Positions 53,911 through 62,336 of a DNA stretch of 64,000 nucleotides are shown piece after piece. Below the pieces are notes generated by a model that did not search any database, was not told the origin of the DNA, and was given only the letters and a program-made list of their open reading frames with translations. This DNA is from Shouchella patagoniensis (GTDB lineage: Bacteria; Bacillota; Bacilli; Bacillales; Bacillaceae_D), in the NCBI RefSeq assembly GCF_002019705.1, contig NZ_KV917377.1:2540565-2604564 (forward strand), read 5' to 3'. The position numbers and the translations under genes are program-made. Position 1 is the stretch's first letter, and each line of letters opens with the position of its first letter.

Positions 53911-55236
53911 TTATTTTCCTCGCATAAACGAGACAAGAAGGCCAATTACAAAACCGATGACTGCTGGAACAACCCAAGCAAATCCGACCTCTGCAAATGG
54001 CAGTGGAAGCCAGAATAGATAATCCCAATTAGCATTCGCTGCCGTCAAACCTTCATTTACACTAACAATACCAGTAAAGAGAACCGTGAATTGGTAGACG
54101 CTTCTCTTTCCTCCAAACAACTTATCAAGGAACGCCAAGAAGATAAGCACAATAACGATTGGGTAAATAAAGCTTAGTACTGGAATGGAAAATTCAATGA
54201 TTCGCGAAAGCCCAAAGTTTGAGATACCTGCACTAAACAACGTGAATCCTAATACTAACTTCTTATATGAAACACGTGGAAATTGCTTGTTAAAGTAAAT
54301 TGCACATGAAGAAATTAATCCAGTCGCTGTTGGAATGCAGGCAAATAAGATTGTCACACCAAGTAATACATTTCCCATGAGACCAAAGTATTCTCCTGAA
54401 ACAACTGCTAAAATCTCGGCGCCCCCTGAAGTGGTAATTTCAGAAGCACTAATCGCACCAAGGTAACCTAACCCGGTATAAACCGTTCCTAAACAGATAG
54501 CAGCTACGAGTCCTGCTTTCCATGCCGTTTTTTGAATTAATTTCTGATCGGTCAAACCTAAATCTTTAATCGCTTTTACAACAATGATGCCAAATACAAC
54601 CGCTGCGATTGTATCCATTGTGAGATAACCTTCCGTAATTCCACGGAAAAGGGCAAAATCAACGTAATCGCCGGTTGGAGCTGTGTATGTACCGAGCGGT
54701 CCTACAACAACACGAACTAACAGGATCGTAATGACAATTAACAAAAGTGGCGTAATAATTTTACCAATCCGGTCAACAAACTTACCAGGATTTAACGCTA
54801 AGAAATAAACAATCGCAAAATATAAGACAGTAAAAAGCGCGAGGGCTAACTGACTACGTTCTTGTAGAAATGGGATGTATTCTAAAAACGGGACAATGGC
54901 GATTTCATATGACACTGTACCCGTTCTTGGCACTGCGAAGAATGGTCCAATTGTTAAGTACGTTAATGCTGTTAAACCAACTGCAAAGTAAGGATGAACT
55001 CGTTTGCTCAATCCTTCTGCATCGTCGCTACCTACATATGTAATTGCCATAACACCTAGTATTGGCAAACCTACTCCAGAAATTAAGAAACCAATAATAG
55101 CTGGCCATGCATTTTCACCTGCAGCTTGTCCTAGCTCTGGCGGAAAAATCAGATTTCCCGCACCGAAGAATAGGGAAAATAGCATTAAACCAATAAAAAA
55201 AATGTTCTTCTTCGAAATTTTTACTTGTGAATTCAT
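53911..55236 (-). CDS. brnQ: Branched-chain amino acid transporter BrnQ/BraB
   Basis: Sodium- or proton-coupled importer of leucine, isoleucine and valine (LIV-II family), 441 residues with about 12 helices. Family segments: FSLFFGAGNLIFPPELG in the first helix, ISGVGLPILGVMAITYVG, FFAVPRTGTVSYEIAIVPF, and YLGAISASEI. ATG at 55236 follows AAGGT. No T-box or clear CodY site is seen in the leader. Monocistronic. Confidence 0.93.
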   Translation of the reverse strand: MNSQVKISKKNIFFIGLMLFSLFFGAGNLIFPPELGQAAGENAWPAIIGFLISGVGLPILGVMAITYVGSDDAEGLSKRVHPYFAVGLTALTYLTIGPFFAVPRTGTVSYEIAIVPFLEYIPFLQERSQLALALFTVLYFAIVYFLALNPGKFVDRIGKIITPLLLIVITILLVRVVVGPLGTYTAPTGDYVDFALFRGITEGYLTMDTIAAVVFGIIVVKAIKDLGLTDQKLIQKTAWKAGLVAAICLGTVYTGLGYLGAISASEITTSGGAEILAVVSGEYFGLMGNVLLGVTILFACIPTATGLISSCAIYFNKQFPRVSYKKLVLGFTLFSAGISNFGLSRIIEFSIPVLSFIYPIVIVLIFLAFLDKLFGGKRSVYQFTVLFTGIVSVNEGLTAANANWDYLFWLPLPFAEVGFAWVVPAVIGFVIGLLVSFMRGK

Positions 55237-55445
55237 TTTGTTAAGACCTTCTTTAAGTAATGGAATTATCTGACTAATAGGGTGAGATTTTTTTCGATGC
55301 TGCCAAGTGTACCATACACTCTCTTTTACTGTCCACTTCCTTTTAATTGCTTTTTTGAATCACTAACGATTCAATCTTTGTTCTTTTATGATGATCCATC
55401 TTCTCATATGCTAAATAGGAACCAACATATGAGAGGAGAATGTAT

Positions 55446-56231
55446 ATGTCGATTAATTTTCATGATACAAATCATGCAAACTATGACACGCGAAAAGCTG
55501 ATAGTCATTGGACCACATTTGTTAAACAGCTTATTGGTAATCAACCTATCGAGTTAGCTGTAGACATTGCTTGCGGCGGCGGGATTTACACAAATGCTTT
55601 AATCGAGGTTGGAGCAAAAAAAGCCGTCGGCATTGATTTTTCAGAGGCGATGTTAAAATCAGCCAATCAAAACAATGGTCATCAACAGCGAATTGAATTT
55701 CTTAAAGGAGAAGCCGCCCAAGTACCTTTACCAACTCATTCTGTTGATCTAATTCTTGAACGCGCGCTTATCCATCATCTTAGTGATTACTCATCTGCTT
55801 TTCAAGAAGCCTATCGTCTTATCCGAAATGGTGGCACATTCCTTATACAAGACCGTCTTGCAGATGATTGTTTCCTCCCAGGCAGCAGTACACATATACG
55901 CGGCTACTTTTTTCAACGTTTTCCCCATTTAATTGATTATGAAAAAAGCAGACGTCCGCATCATGATGTGATCGTTTCAGCGCTTAAAAATGTTGGTTTC
56001 TCACAAATCACATCCCATACCATTTGGGAAAAACGAAAAGAGTTTCCCTCAAAAACAGATTTGCTCCTAGATATTCAAAACCGCACCGGTAGATCGCTCC
56101 TACATGAATTGTCAGACAAAGAATTATCAGAACTCGTTGACTTTATAGATAAAAGCATAAATTTCGATCGTGCAATCGTCGAGAAAGACCGCTGGACCAT
56201 TTGGCAAGCAAAAAAAGCAACGTACGGTTAA
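55446..56231 (+). CDS. Class I SAM-dependent methyltransferase
   Basis: 261-residue small-molecule methyltransferase (Methyltransf_11 type). SAM loop VDIACGGGIYTNALIEVGAKKAVGIDFSEAML, then GEAAQVPLPTHSVDLILERALIHHL and the post-motif FQEAYRLIRNGGTFLIQDR. ATG at 55446 is spaced correctly from GAGAGGAG; an ATG two codons earlier is too close. Substrate unknown. Divergent from brnQ, convergent on doxX. Confidence 0.87.
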   Translation: MSINFHDTNHANYDTRKADSHWTTFVKQLIGNQPIELAVDIACGGGIYTNALIEVGAKKAVGIDFSEAMLKSANQNNGHQQRIEFLKGEAAQVPLPTHSVDLILERALIHHLSDYSSAFQEAYRLIRNGGTFLIQDRLADDCFLPGSSTHIRGYFFQRFPHLIDYEKSRRPHHDVIVSALKNVGFSQITSHTIWEKRKEFPSKTDLLLDIQNRTGRSLLHELSDKELSELVDFIDKSINFDRAIVEKDRWTIWQAKKATYG

Positions 56232-56249
56232 ACCATACGCTGCTTTTAC
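56217..56249. terminator. Terminator between the methyltransferase and doxX
   Basis: Imperfect stem GCAACGTACGGT / ACCATACGCTGC whose loop holds the methyltransferase stop, followed by TTTTACTT on the plus strand. Confidence 0.6.
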
Positions 56250-56765
56250 TTAAGAAACGAATTCCAACTCCTTCTTCATTGGTGGATCTTGTTTTTTTCT
56301 ACGAATTTGCTTCACAACTGAGTCAAGTCCAATTGCTCCACTCTTGCCTTTGCCAATCATAAGCAAGATTGCTAGTAAAAGCATGATAGGGTTCGTAGAA
56401 ACTGTTCCTGCCAACATAAATGAAACATTCATTGTTCCACCGAAGAAAGCGGCAGTCGTCGTAAATAGTCCCACAATCAACCCTAATCCAACCAAAAGTT
56501 CGCCCCACATCACAATAAAACTAAAAATTTCTGCATTTGGTAACACGATTGTTTCAATAAATGAGTTGTACCAGGGATATGCAATTGCTCCACTCCCACT
56601 TCTTACTGGATTTTCTACTGCTACTGCAAGAAATCCACTAGCGTTAAAACCGTCACCTGTTATTTTTCCTAAACCGGATGAAAACCACTGCCATCCTAAA
56701 TAAAGCCGAACAAACAATAAACCTACCATAGAGACATTTGATTTTGTTAAATAGTGAGTGAACAT
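56250..56765 (-). CDS. DoxX family membrane protein
   Basis: 171-residue DoxX protein with four hydrophobic helices: VGLLFVRLYLGWQWFSSGLGKI, IETIVLPNAEIFSFIVMWGELLVGLGLIVGLFTTTAAFFGG and SFMLAGTVSTNPIMLLLAILLMIG match the family. DoxX proteins are related to thiosulfate:quinone oxidoreductase subunits and to actinobacterial oxidoreductase complexes. AAAGGAGGAG precedes the ATG. Two Rex-type boxes flank its promoter, so expression should rise when NADH is high (low oxygen). The basic C-terminus (RRKKQDPPMKK) faces the cytoplasm. Confidence 0.88.
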   Translation of the reverse strand: MFTHYLTKSNVSMVGLLFVRLYLGWQWFSSGLGKITGDGFNASGFLAVAVENPVRSGSGAIAYPWYNSFIETIVLPNAEIFSFIVMWGELLVGLGLIVGLFTTTAAFFGGTMNVSFMLAGTVSTNPIMLLLAILLMIGKGKSGAIGLDSVVKQIRRKKQDPPMKKELEFVS

Positions 56766-56778
56766 ATAATCTCCTCCT

Positions 56779-56796
56779 TTGTGAAATATTTCACAA
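56779..56796. promoter_or_regulatory. Rex operator 1 of doxX
   Basis: TTGTGAAATATTTCACAA is a perfect match to the Firmicute Rex consensus TTGTGAAN4TTCACAA. It lies just upstream of the doxX ribosome site, in the predicted transcribed leader. Confidence 0.88.
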
Positions 56797-56809
56797 TCTC
56801 TATAAATCT

Positions 56810-56837
56810 AGTATAGCGCATATTTGTTTTATGTGAA
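56810..56837 (-). promoter_or_regulatory. doxX promoter
   Basis: Minus strand TTCACA (56832-56837, 5 of 6), 16-base spacer, TATACT (56810-56815, 5 of 6). The -35 lies inside Rex box 2 and transcription would start just before Rex box 1. Confidence 0.6.
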
Positions 56838-56848
56838 GCGTTTCACAA
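56831..56848. promoter_or_regulatory. Rex operator 2 of doxX
   Basis: ATGTGAAGCGTTTCACAA matches the Rex consensus except for the first base. It overlaps the doxX -35 hexamer. A further half-site TTTTGTTCACA follows at 56869-56879. Confidence 0.8.
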
Positions 56849-57013
56849 ACATGTTTGAATTTTGTTCACATATACGTACTTAAAACGCTTATTTTCCAAT
56901 TATTACCTTGATCTTTTTGTTTAACTTTCTAACAGTTTCGAATTCTATTCTTTTCCTATCGGCAAATAAACTTTTCTGTGTTAAAGTGTATCCTATCGTA
57001 CAATTTCGGAAAG

Positions 57014-57041
57014 TAGGTGAATGCTTTAACTAGCATCTATT
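57014..57041 (+). promoter_or_regulatory. Hairpin-bridged ribosome-binding region of the sodium symporter
   Basis: The only Shine-Dalgarno sequence, TAGGTGA (57014-57020), is 21 bases from the start codon. Between them ATGCT (57021-57025) and AGCAT (57032-57036) form a perfect 5-bp stem with a 6-base loop; folding leaves CTATT, so the effective spacing becomes about 6 bases. The unfolded form also offers a two-codon frame ATG CTT TAA at 57021. Confidence 0.5.
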
Positions 57042-58373
57042 ATGAGTGAGCAATGGTCTTCTAAACTTGGTTTTATTCTAGCTTCCGCTGGCGCAGCAAT
57101 TGGACTAGGCGCTCTTTGGCGTTTTCCCTACTTAACTGGTGATAATGGCGGTGGCGCATTCTTTTTATTGTTTATTTTATTTACCCTTTTAATTGGGTTA
57201 CCTTTGTTAATCTCCGAATTTATTATTGGTCGTGGATCCAAACGTGAAGCGGTTTCCGCTTATGAACGGTTATCCAAAACAGGAGCTTGGAAATGGATTG
57301 GTCGTTTTGGCGTTGTAGGTTGCTTTTTACTACTCACCTTTTACGCAGTGATTGGTGGCTGGATGCTTACCTATGTTGTTTTATCCTTTTCTGGCTCGAT
57401 CCTTGAGCCAAATGGAGATTATGAAGCTTTGTTTGGTTCCGTTATTGGCAACCCAATCATAAGCATTCTAGGTTTAGCTTTATTTGTCTTTTTGAATGTA
57501 GTTGTGCTTTCATTTGGTATAAAAAATGGTATTGAACGAGCCAATAAATATTTAATGCCTCTTTTATTTCTCTTTCTCCTCATCATTATCATTCGAGGTG
57601 TGACAATTGAAGGCGCAATGGAAGGTGTTCGCTTCTTCCTTGTACCAGATTTCTCTAAAATCACGGCAGCAGGAACACTAGAAGCACTCGGTCATTCTTT
57701 CTTCTCTCTTGCAGTTGGTTTTTCGTGTATGGTTACGTACAGTTCGTACCTTGGCAATAATCAAAGTTTGCCTAGTTCTGCTGGATTCATTTCAGGCATG
57801 AATATCCTTGTCTCTTTCTTAGCAGGATTAGCTGTTTTCCCAGTTGTCTTTGCTTTTGGTCTCGAACCAGGTTATGGACCTGGATTGCTTTTTGTTGTCT
57901 TACCAACTGTATTTGAGCAAATGCCCTTAGGTTCGTTCTTTTTGATTTTATTTTTATTGCTATTTTTCTTTGCAACCATCACATCTTCATTCAGTTTACT
58001 CGAGATTATCATCTCTGCTTTTACACAAAACAAAAACTACCGTCGGGTAAATGTTGCTGCTATTTCTGGAATCATCGTTATTCTGGCAGGAATACCTGCA
58101 GCCTTATCAGAGAACCTATTAAATGACACGCTCCTTTTTGGAAAAAACATATTTGATTTAACAGACTTTATCGTCTCGAACTTAATGCTTCCACTCGGTT
58201 GTTTATTTATTGCGCTCTTTGTTGGCTACAAGATGAATAAGAAAACCATTTTTGCACAATACGAACTTGCTAGCGGTTCTCTTGGCAAAAGCGCTCACCT
58301 TTGGTTTGGTTTAATTCGGACGCTCGTCCCAATCGTGATCGTGTTTGTGTTTGCGATGCAATTTATAATGTAA
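57042..58373 (+). CDS. Neurotransmitter:sodium symporter family transporter
   Basis: Sodium-coupled amino-acid-type importer of the SNF/LeuT family, 443 residues with 11-12 helices. The family N-terminus is intact: WSSKLGFILASAGAAIGLGALWRFPYLTGDNGGGAFFLLF (sodium-site helix 1), then LPLLISEFIIGRGSK. Helix 6-like AVGFSCMVTYSSYLGNN and TITSSFSLLEI (helix 8, Thr/Ser sodium site) follow. The ATG at 57042 begins at the conserved position but its ribosome site is displaced by a hairpin. Substrate not assignable. Followed by a strong terminator. Confidence 0.92.
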   Translation: MSEQWSSKLGFILASAGAAIGLGALWRFPYLTGDNGGGAFFLLFILFTLLIGLPLLISEFIIGRGSKREAVSAYERLSKTGAWKWIGRFGVVGCFLLLTFYAVIGGWMLTYVVLSFSGSILEPNGDYEALFGSVIGNPIISILGLALFVFLNVVVLSFGIKNGIERANKYLMPLLFLFLLIIIIRGVTIEGAMEGVRFFLVPDFSKITAAGTLEALGHSFFSLAVGFSCMVTYSSYLGNNQSLPSSAGFISGMNILVSFLAGLAVFPVVFAFGLEPGYGPGLLFVVLPTVFEQMPLGSFFLILFLLLFFFATITSSFSLLEIIISAFTQNKNYRRVNVAAISGIIVILAGIPAALSENLLNDTLLFGKNIFDLTDFIVSNLMLPLGCLFIALFVGYKMNKKTIFAQYELASGSLGKSAHLWFGLIRTLVPIVIVFVFAMQFIM

Positions 58374-58377
58374 AAAC

Positions 58378-58413
58378 AAGCCGTCCGAGCTAAACGTCTC
58401 GGACGGTTATTTA
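58378..58413 (+). terminator. Terminator of the sodium symporter gene
   Basis: CCGTCCGAG / CTCGGACGG perfect stem, 8-base loop, then TTATTTAT. Confidence 0.75.
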
Positions 58414-58618
58414 TGTTGCTATTTTTTTGCTTAACGTGTTAAAACTACCACCCATAAGATACAGCTTGCTTAACTACCACAAGCTTCTATTATTAGATAG
58501 AATCCGTTAATACCACTTATTTTTTAATTGGTTATCAAAATAGATTTGTTTTTCCTATTACCTGATTTGCTGCTGTTCAGTTACGATAAATACAACAACA
58601 CAGAAAGGAAGAGCGTCT

Positions 58619-59542
58619 ATGAATGTTATTATTCTTGTTTTTATGCAAGTCGTTCTGCCTATTTTACTACTAATGGCAGTAGGGGCCATCTTGCAACGAA
58701 AATTTCAGTTTCAATTGCGCCCACTTGCTCAATTGCTTACCTATTGTTTTATGCCAGCGGCGATTTTTTTAAATATTTATAACGCTAATTTGGATTATTC
58801 GCTGCTTCTTCAGCTCATTCTCTATCTTTTCTTATTCAGTTTAAGCCTTATCTTGCTAAGTAATGTCATAGCCAAGCTCCTTAAATTACCACCAGATGAA
58901 GGGGCAGCCTTAAAAAACAGCATTTCGCTCATGAATTCTGGAAACTACGGGTTACCAGTCAGTCAACTGATCTTTAGTGCAAATCCATTGGGTGTCTCTG
59001 TGCAAATCATTATGCTTGTTTTCCAAAACTTGCTTACCTATACATATGGGATGTTTAACTTAATGAATGCTTCAAAATCAAGCGCACAAATTTTTAAGTC
59101 GTTACTGCGGTTGCCTTTAATCCACGCCTTAATACTCGGCATTGTTTTTCAGTTGTTTCATTTGCCAATACCAGCCTTTGCGCTAATACCTCTTGAACAA
59201 TTAGCTAATGGCTTTGTTGCATTAGCTTTGCTTTTGCTTGGAGCTCAACTTGCGACAATTTCGCTAAAATCATTCCACGCTGTCATTGGGTGGAGCTTGC
59301 TTGGTCGATTAGTGGCTGGACCCGCTTTCGCGCTTGCCTTTATTTATCTCCTACAAATCGATGGAGTCATTGCCCAATCCTTGTTTATTGCTAGCTCTTT
59401 TCCCACCTCTCGAAATACAGCGACACTTGCTTTGGAATATGAAAAAGCTCCTGAACTCACCGCCCAAATTGTTCTTTACTCAACGGTGCTTAGCAGTATG
59501 ACCGTCACTTTTGTTATTTACTTAGCTTTACTCTTATTTTAA
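58619..59542 (+). CDS. AEC family transporter (auxin efflux carrier-like)
   Basis: 307-residue permease with ten hydrophobic helices in two five-helix halves. Family marks are LPILLLMAVGAIL at the start, LAQLLTYCFMPAAIFLNI, and the central MNSGNYGLPVSQLIF. Bacterial members export or import malonate, malate or similar acids; the substrate here is open. AAGGAAGAG precedes the ATG at 58619. No regulatory partner adjoins it. Confidence 0.9.
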   Translation: MNVIILVFMQVVLPILLLMAVGAILQRKFQFQLRPLAQLLTYCFMPAAIFLNIYNANLDYSLLLQLILYLFLFSLSLILLSNVIAKLLKLPPDEGAALKNSISLMNSGNYGLPVSQLIFSANPLGVSVQIIMLVFQNLLTYTYGMFNLMNASKSSAQIFKSLLRLPLIHALILGIVFQLFHLPIPAFALIPLEQLANGFVALALLLLGAQLATISLKSFHAVIGWSLLGRLVAGPAFALAFIYLLQIDGVIAQSLFIASSFPTSRNTATLALEYEKAPELTAQIVLYSTVLSSMTVTFVIYLALLLF

Positions 59543-59606
59543 GGTTTCCAGTAACCAAAAAGCAGGTATACAATGAAAGAGGTTAAACAAAGAGGAGGGA
59601 CATGCA

Positions 59607-59873
59607 TTGAGTCAGATAAAAAAAGAGGCAAAAGAAATGGCAGGCTGGGATTTAGAAGACGAAACACTTGTGAGAGAATTTACCTTTGATAACTTTTTAA
59701 AAGGGATTGATTTCGTTCAAAACGTCGCCGCGTATGCTGAAGGAGCCCAACATCATCCATACCTTATCATTGACCATACAACGATTACAATTAAATGGAC
59801 AACCGTAGATGAAGGTAAGTTAACAAAAAAAGATATTGAAGCTGCACAAGCTTGTGACACATTTTACGCTTAA
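59607..59873 (+). CDS. 4a-hydroxytetrahydrobiopterin dehydratase (pterin carbinolamine dehydratase)
   Basis: 88-residue enzyme that recycles the pterin cofactor of aromatic amino-acid hydroxylases, or acts in molybdopterin-related chemistry. The active-site block GAQHHPYLIIDHTTITIKWTT (His pair plus later His) and the closing GKLTKKDIEAAQACD are diagnostic. TTG start at 59607, 8 bases after GAGGAGG. No phenylalanine hydroxylase gene is in the window, so its physiological partner is unknown. Confidence 0.9.
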   Translation: MSQIKKEAKEMAGWDLEDETLVREFTFDNFLKGIDFVQNVAAYAEGAQHHPYLIIDHTTITIKWTTVDEGKLTKKDIEAAQACDTFYA

Positions 59874-59930
59874 TAAATACCAAACTAGCTAGAACTATAC
59901 ACATAAACACCTGCAGGAGATAAGACAAAA

Positions 59931-59998
59931 ATGAGACACACACCAGAGCTGTGAGGCTCATCGCCCATGGAAAGCGAAGTGTATGCGGGAGCGGTGGC
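59931..59998. repeat. Dispersed hairpin repeat, copy B
   Basis: Shares AAAGCGAAGTGTATGC (59971 on) plus GGGAGCGG with copy A at 13485-13508, differing by one substitution and one missing base. The 5' part differs but also has complementary ends (ATGAG/CTCAT, CACA/TGTG). Non-coding, between the pterin dehydratase and the membrane-protein terminator. Confidence 0.55.
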
Positions 59999-60021
59999 AC
60001 GTACCATTTTATGTATCATGA

Positions 60022-60051
60022 AATAAGCCGCCGTGGTAAAGGCGGCTTATT
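60022..60051 (-). terminator. Terminator of the TCS-lipoprotein operon
   Basis: AATAAGCCGCC / GGCGGCTTATT perfect stem with an 8-base loop; the T-rich tail on the minus strand is modest. The right arm overlaps the stop of the gene at 60047. Confidence 0.7.
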
Positions 60052-60442
60052 GTGATTCTTTCTTTGACTCTTGTAAAAAAGCAAGAATCACAAACACAAG
60101 GAAACTAATAACAACTGTTACACCGCCTCCAATGTAAAACCCTAATGTTACACCAAACGGTAATTCAATAGGTTCATTGTTATGAAGCCACATTCCCGAT
60201 GTTAGCAGCATCGCTCCAACTACACCCGTCCACGCTTGAATTCCCGCAAGAATTCTTTGATTTGGTTCATATATTTTATGAAAAACACTCCACGCAAAAA
60301 GTGTTAGCCAACCAAGCACTAGCACATGAGCATGGATGGCTGATAAAGCATAAGACCCTCCTCCTGCCATATGAGCACCCATTAGTACACCCCATAAACC
60401 AAATAGAGATGAAACGATTAATAAGAGCTTCGCATAATTCAT
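60047..60442 (-). CDS. Small haem-copper-oxidase-like membrane protein
   Basis: 131 residues with four membrane helices. The second helix carries SAIHAHVLVLGWLTLFAWSVFH, an HxH pattern like the haem-ligand helices of NorB/CcoN-type oxidase subunits; other histidines lie at MGAHM and WLHNN. Related short proteins are annotated as cytochrome oxidase subunit-like in many bacteria; catalytic function is doubtful without the rest of the oxidase. AAAAGGAGGAG precedes the ATG. It lies 59 bases after the YtkA-like lipoprotein, with a perfect dyad between, so it is either the fifth operon gene or separately controlled. Confidence 0.65.
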   Translation of the reverse strand: MNYAKLLLIVSSLFGLWGVLMGAHMAGGGSYALSAIHAHVLVLGWLTLFAWSVFHKIYEPNQRILAGIQAWTGVVGAMLLTSGMWLHNNEPIELPFGVTLGFYIGGGVTVVISFLVFVILAFLQESKKESQ

Positions 60443-60472
60443 TCGTTAACTCCTCCTTTTCGTTTACCCAAT

Positions 60473-60489
60473 CCATTCATTATGAATGG
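60473..60489. promoter_or_regulatory. Perfect dyad upstream of the small membrane protein
   Basis: CCATTCAT-T-ATGAATGG, an 8-1-8 inverted repeat 31 bases upstream of the start at 60442. No T-run follows, so an operator or mRNA hairpin is more likely than a terminator. Confidence 0.4.
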
Positions 60490-60501
60490 TAGATGAACCG
60501 A

Positions 60502-60927
60502 TTACTCTCTATCTTCATAAAAGGCTTCACGCTCTTCTTCACTTACAGCTCCAACTATAATTTCTTGAGTTGGCATTACATGCATATCTCGTGCCGTTAC
60601 ATGAGCTTGAAGCAAGTAGATCCCATCTTCGGAGACCTTAACTGGAGCACTGTATAAACCGTCTTTCTCGTGAACGGCTTCATGGAACTCTCCATTGTCT
60701 CGATCTCCGTTTTTCCATAGTTCGAACAATACTTCATGGGCATCTTCCACTTTATCGTCCCCTTGTGCTACCCATGTTTGTAAATCAAACAATTCGCCTA
60801 CTTGTTGCTCGTCTTCAACATCTATAGTAACGTCAATCATCTCTAGTGATACTTCGTTCCCACCATCTTCTTGTGAACAACCGACAAGCAAAATGAACGC
60901 AAGTATGGTCGTTAGTAACCCCCTCAT
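60502..60927 (-). CDS. YtkA/FixH-like lipoprotein
   Basis: 141-residue surface lipoprotein: signal MRGLLTTILAFILLVGCS with lipidated Cys17, then one immunoglobulin-like domain of the YtkA type. The segment YLLQAHVTARDMHVMP near the end has the His/Met cluster often seen in cupredoxin-like copper-binding folds (family knowledge; metal binding here is inference). The ATG at 60927 overlaps the histidine kinase stop (ATGA). Acidic C-terminus. Last of the four coupled genes. Confidence 0.8.
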   Translation of the reverse strand: MRGLLTTILAFILLVGCSQEDGGNEVSLEMIDVTIDVEDEQQVGELFDLQTWVAQGDDKVEDAHEVLFELWKNGDRDNGEFHEAVHEKDGLYSAPVKVSEDGIYLLQAHVTARDMHVMPTQEIIVGAVSEEEREAFYEDRE

Positions 60928-62336
60928 TGCTCCTCTCCCCTCCATTCCTCAAAGTTAAATTCATTTAGTTGAACGATCGCTTTCGTTCCATCATCATTAG
61001 ACTCCAGGAGAAAGAGTCCATTATGACGTGCAATAATTTCTTGTACAATCGCTAAGCCTAGTCCTGTACCTCCATTTTCACGACTACGGGCACGCTTTAC
61101 TCTAAAAAAGCGGTCGGTTACATAAGGAAGATCTGTTTTAGGAATACCAAAACCTTGATCATGTATTGTCATTAAAGCTTTACCATCTGTTGCTATGAGT
61201 GTAATCTTAATTGTTTTTTTCGGCTCCGAATAAGCAATCGCATTTGTAAGTAAATTGATAATGACCTGTTTCATTCGATCACGATCGGCTTGAATAATAC
61301 TATCTTCATCAAGTTCAAGGGAGAGATGCATTTCTTTTCGTTTTGCTTCAAACGCAACCGTCTCACTCGCTTCACGAATTAGTTCTGCAAATACAACCGC
61401 ATCCAGTTTAAGCGGGTAAGCCTCTCCCTCTAATTGGGCAAGGTCCAACAAGTCATTAACAAGTCGATTCAATCTTGCTGTTTCTTTCGATAGTATGGCC
61501 ATACCTTGCTCCTGCCCCATTACCCCTTCTTGCATACCTTCAATATAGCCAACCATATAGCTAAGAGGCGTTCGCAACTCATGGGCAAGATCCGCAAGAA
61601 ACAAGCGTCGATTTTCCTCAACTTGCTGTAACGAATGAGCTAAATGATTTAATGAACGTGCCAATTCATCCATCTCATCTTCTTTTTTTCCAATCGTCAC
61701 ACGTTTACTAAAATCACCTTGTGCCATTTTCTTTGCAACTGCCTTCATCTTTAGCAGTGGATCGAGTAGTCTCCGTGTAATGCGATTGCCTAGAAAAACA
61801 ATGATGGCTACAGCAAGAACGAGGGCACCATAAAGCAACCACTGAATATCTGCAAATGCATCATACACATCTGCCAGCGGCATGGAAATAAACACTGCAC
61901 CCCCTAGAAGGTCTCCATCTAAGAGCGGAATGGCGATGCCTAGCATGTCTTGGTGAAAGCGAGGGTGTTCACGGCGAATTAGAACTGTATCACCTTGTAG
62001 AAGAACCTGTCGTTCTTCATATGTAATGAGTTCATCACCTGCAGCGCTTTCAAAGGGCACACCTCCTGAAAGCTCCATTGGGTCCTCTGTAAAAAGATAG
62101 AGCGCATCCGTCGTTTCATCAAGCCATTCCATTCGGTCAAATAAAGCTTCTGACGCTCCATATTCCTCGTATACTTGCGCTAATGCTTGTCCTTCCTCTG
62201 TGAATCGCGCGATTTGTTCATCCACATAAAGCCGCTCATATAGATAAAAGACGAGCAAGCTAGATAGACCTATAACAGCTGCCGCCGTGGCGGCAATCCC
62301 AAACCACACTTTTTTACGGATTGAGAAACCTGTCAT
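60924..62336 (-). CDS. Sensor histidine kinase
   Basis: 470 residues. TM1 at about 11-33, extracellular sensor of about 130 residues (34-163, no recognised fold), TM2 at about 164-186, HAMP (187-240), HisKA with the phospho-accepting His252 in LADLAHELRTPLSY, N-box DRDRMKQVIINLLTNAIAYSEP, G1 DQGFGIPKTD and G2 GGTGLGLAIVQEI. All catalytic boxes are intact. The start overlaps the response-regulator stop by 4 bases (ATGA). The signal is unknown; two lipoproteins encoded in the same operon are candidate accessory sensors. Confidence 0.93.
   Translation of the reverse strand: MTGFSIRKKVWFGIAATAAAVIGLSSLLVFYLYERLYVDEQIARFTEEGQALAQVYEEYGASEALFDRMEWLDETTDALYLFTEDPMELSGGVPFESAAGDELITYEERQVLLQGDTVLIRREHPRFHQDMLGIAIPLLDGDLLGGAVFISMPLADVYDAFADIQWLLYGALVLAVAIIVFLGNRITRRLLDPLLKMKAVAKKMAQGDFSKRVTIGKKEDEMDELARSLNHLAHSLQQVEENRRLFLADLAHELRTPLSYMVGYIEGMQEGVMGQEQGMAILSKETARLNRLVNDLLDLAQLEGEAYPLKLDAVVFAELIREASETVAFEAKRKEMHLSLELDEDSIIQADRDRMKQVIINLLTNAIAYSEPKKTIKITLIATDGKALMTIHDQGFGIPKTDLPYVTDRFFRVKRARSRENGGTGLGLAIVQEIIARHNGLFLLESNDDGTKAIVQLNEFNFEEWRGEEQ

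Noticed and set aside
55237-55440. T-box or CodY control region of brnQ
   Set aside because: No T-box sequence or specifier stem is visible and no good match to AATTTTCWGAAAATT; only a plausible TGGACA/TACACT promoter.
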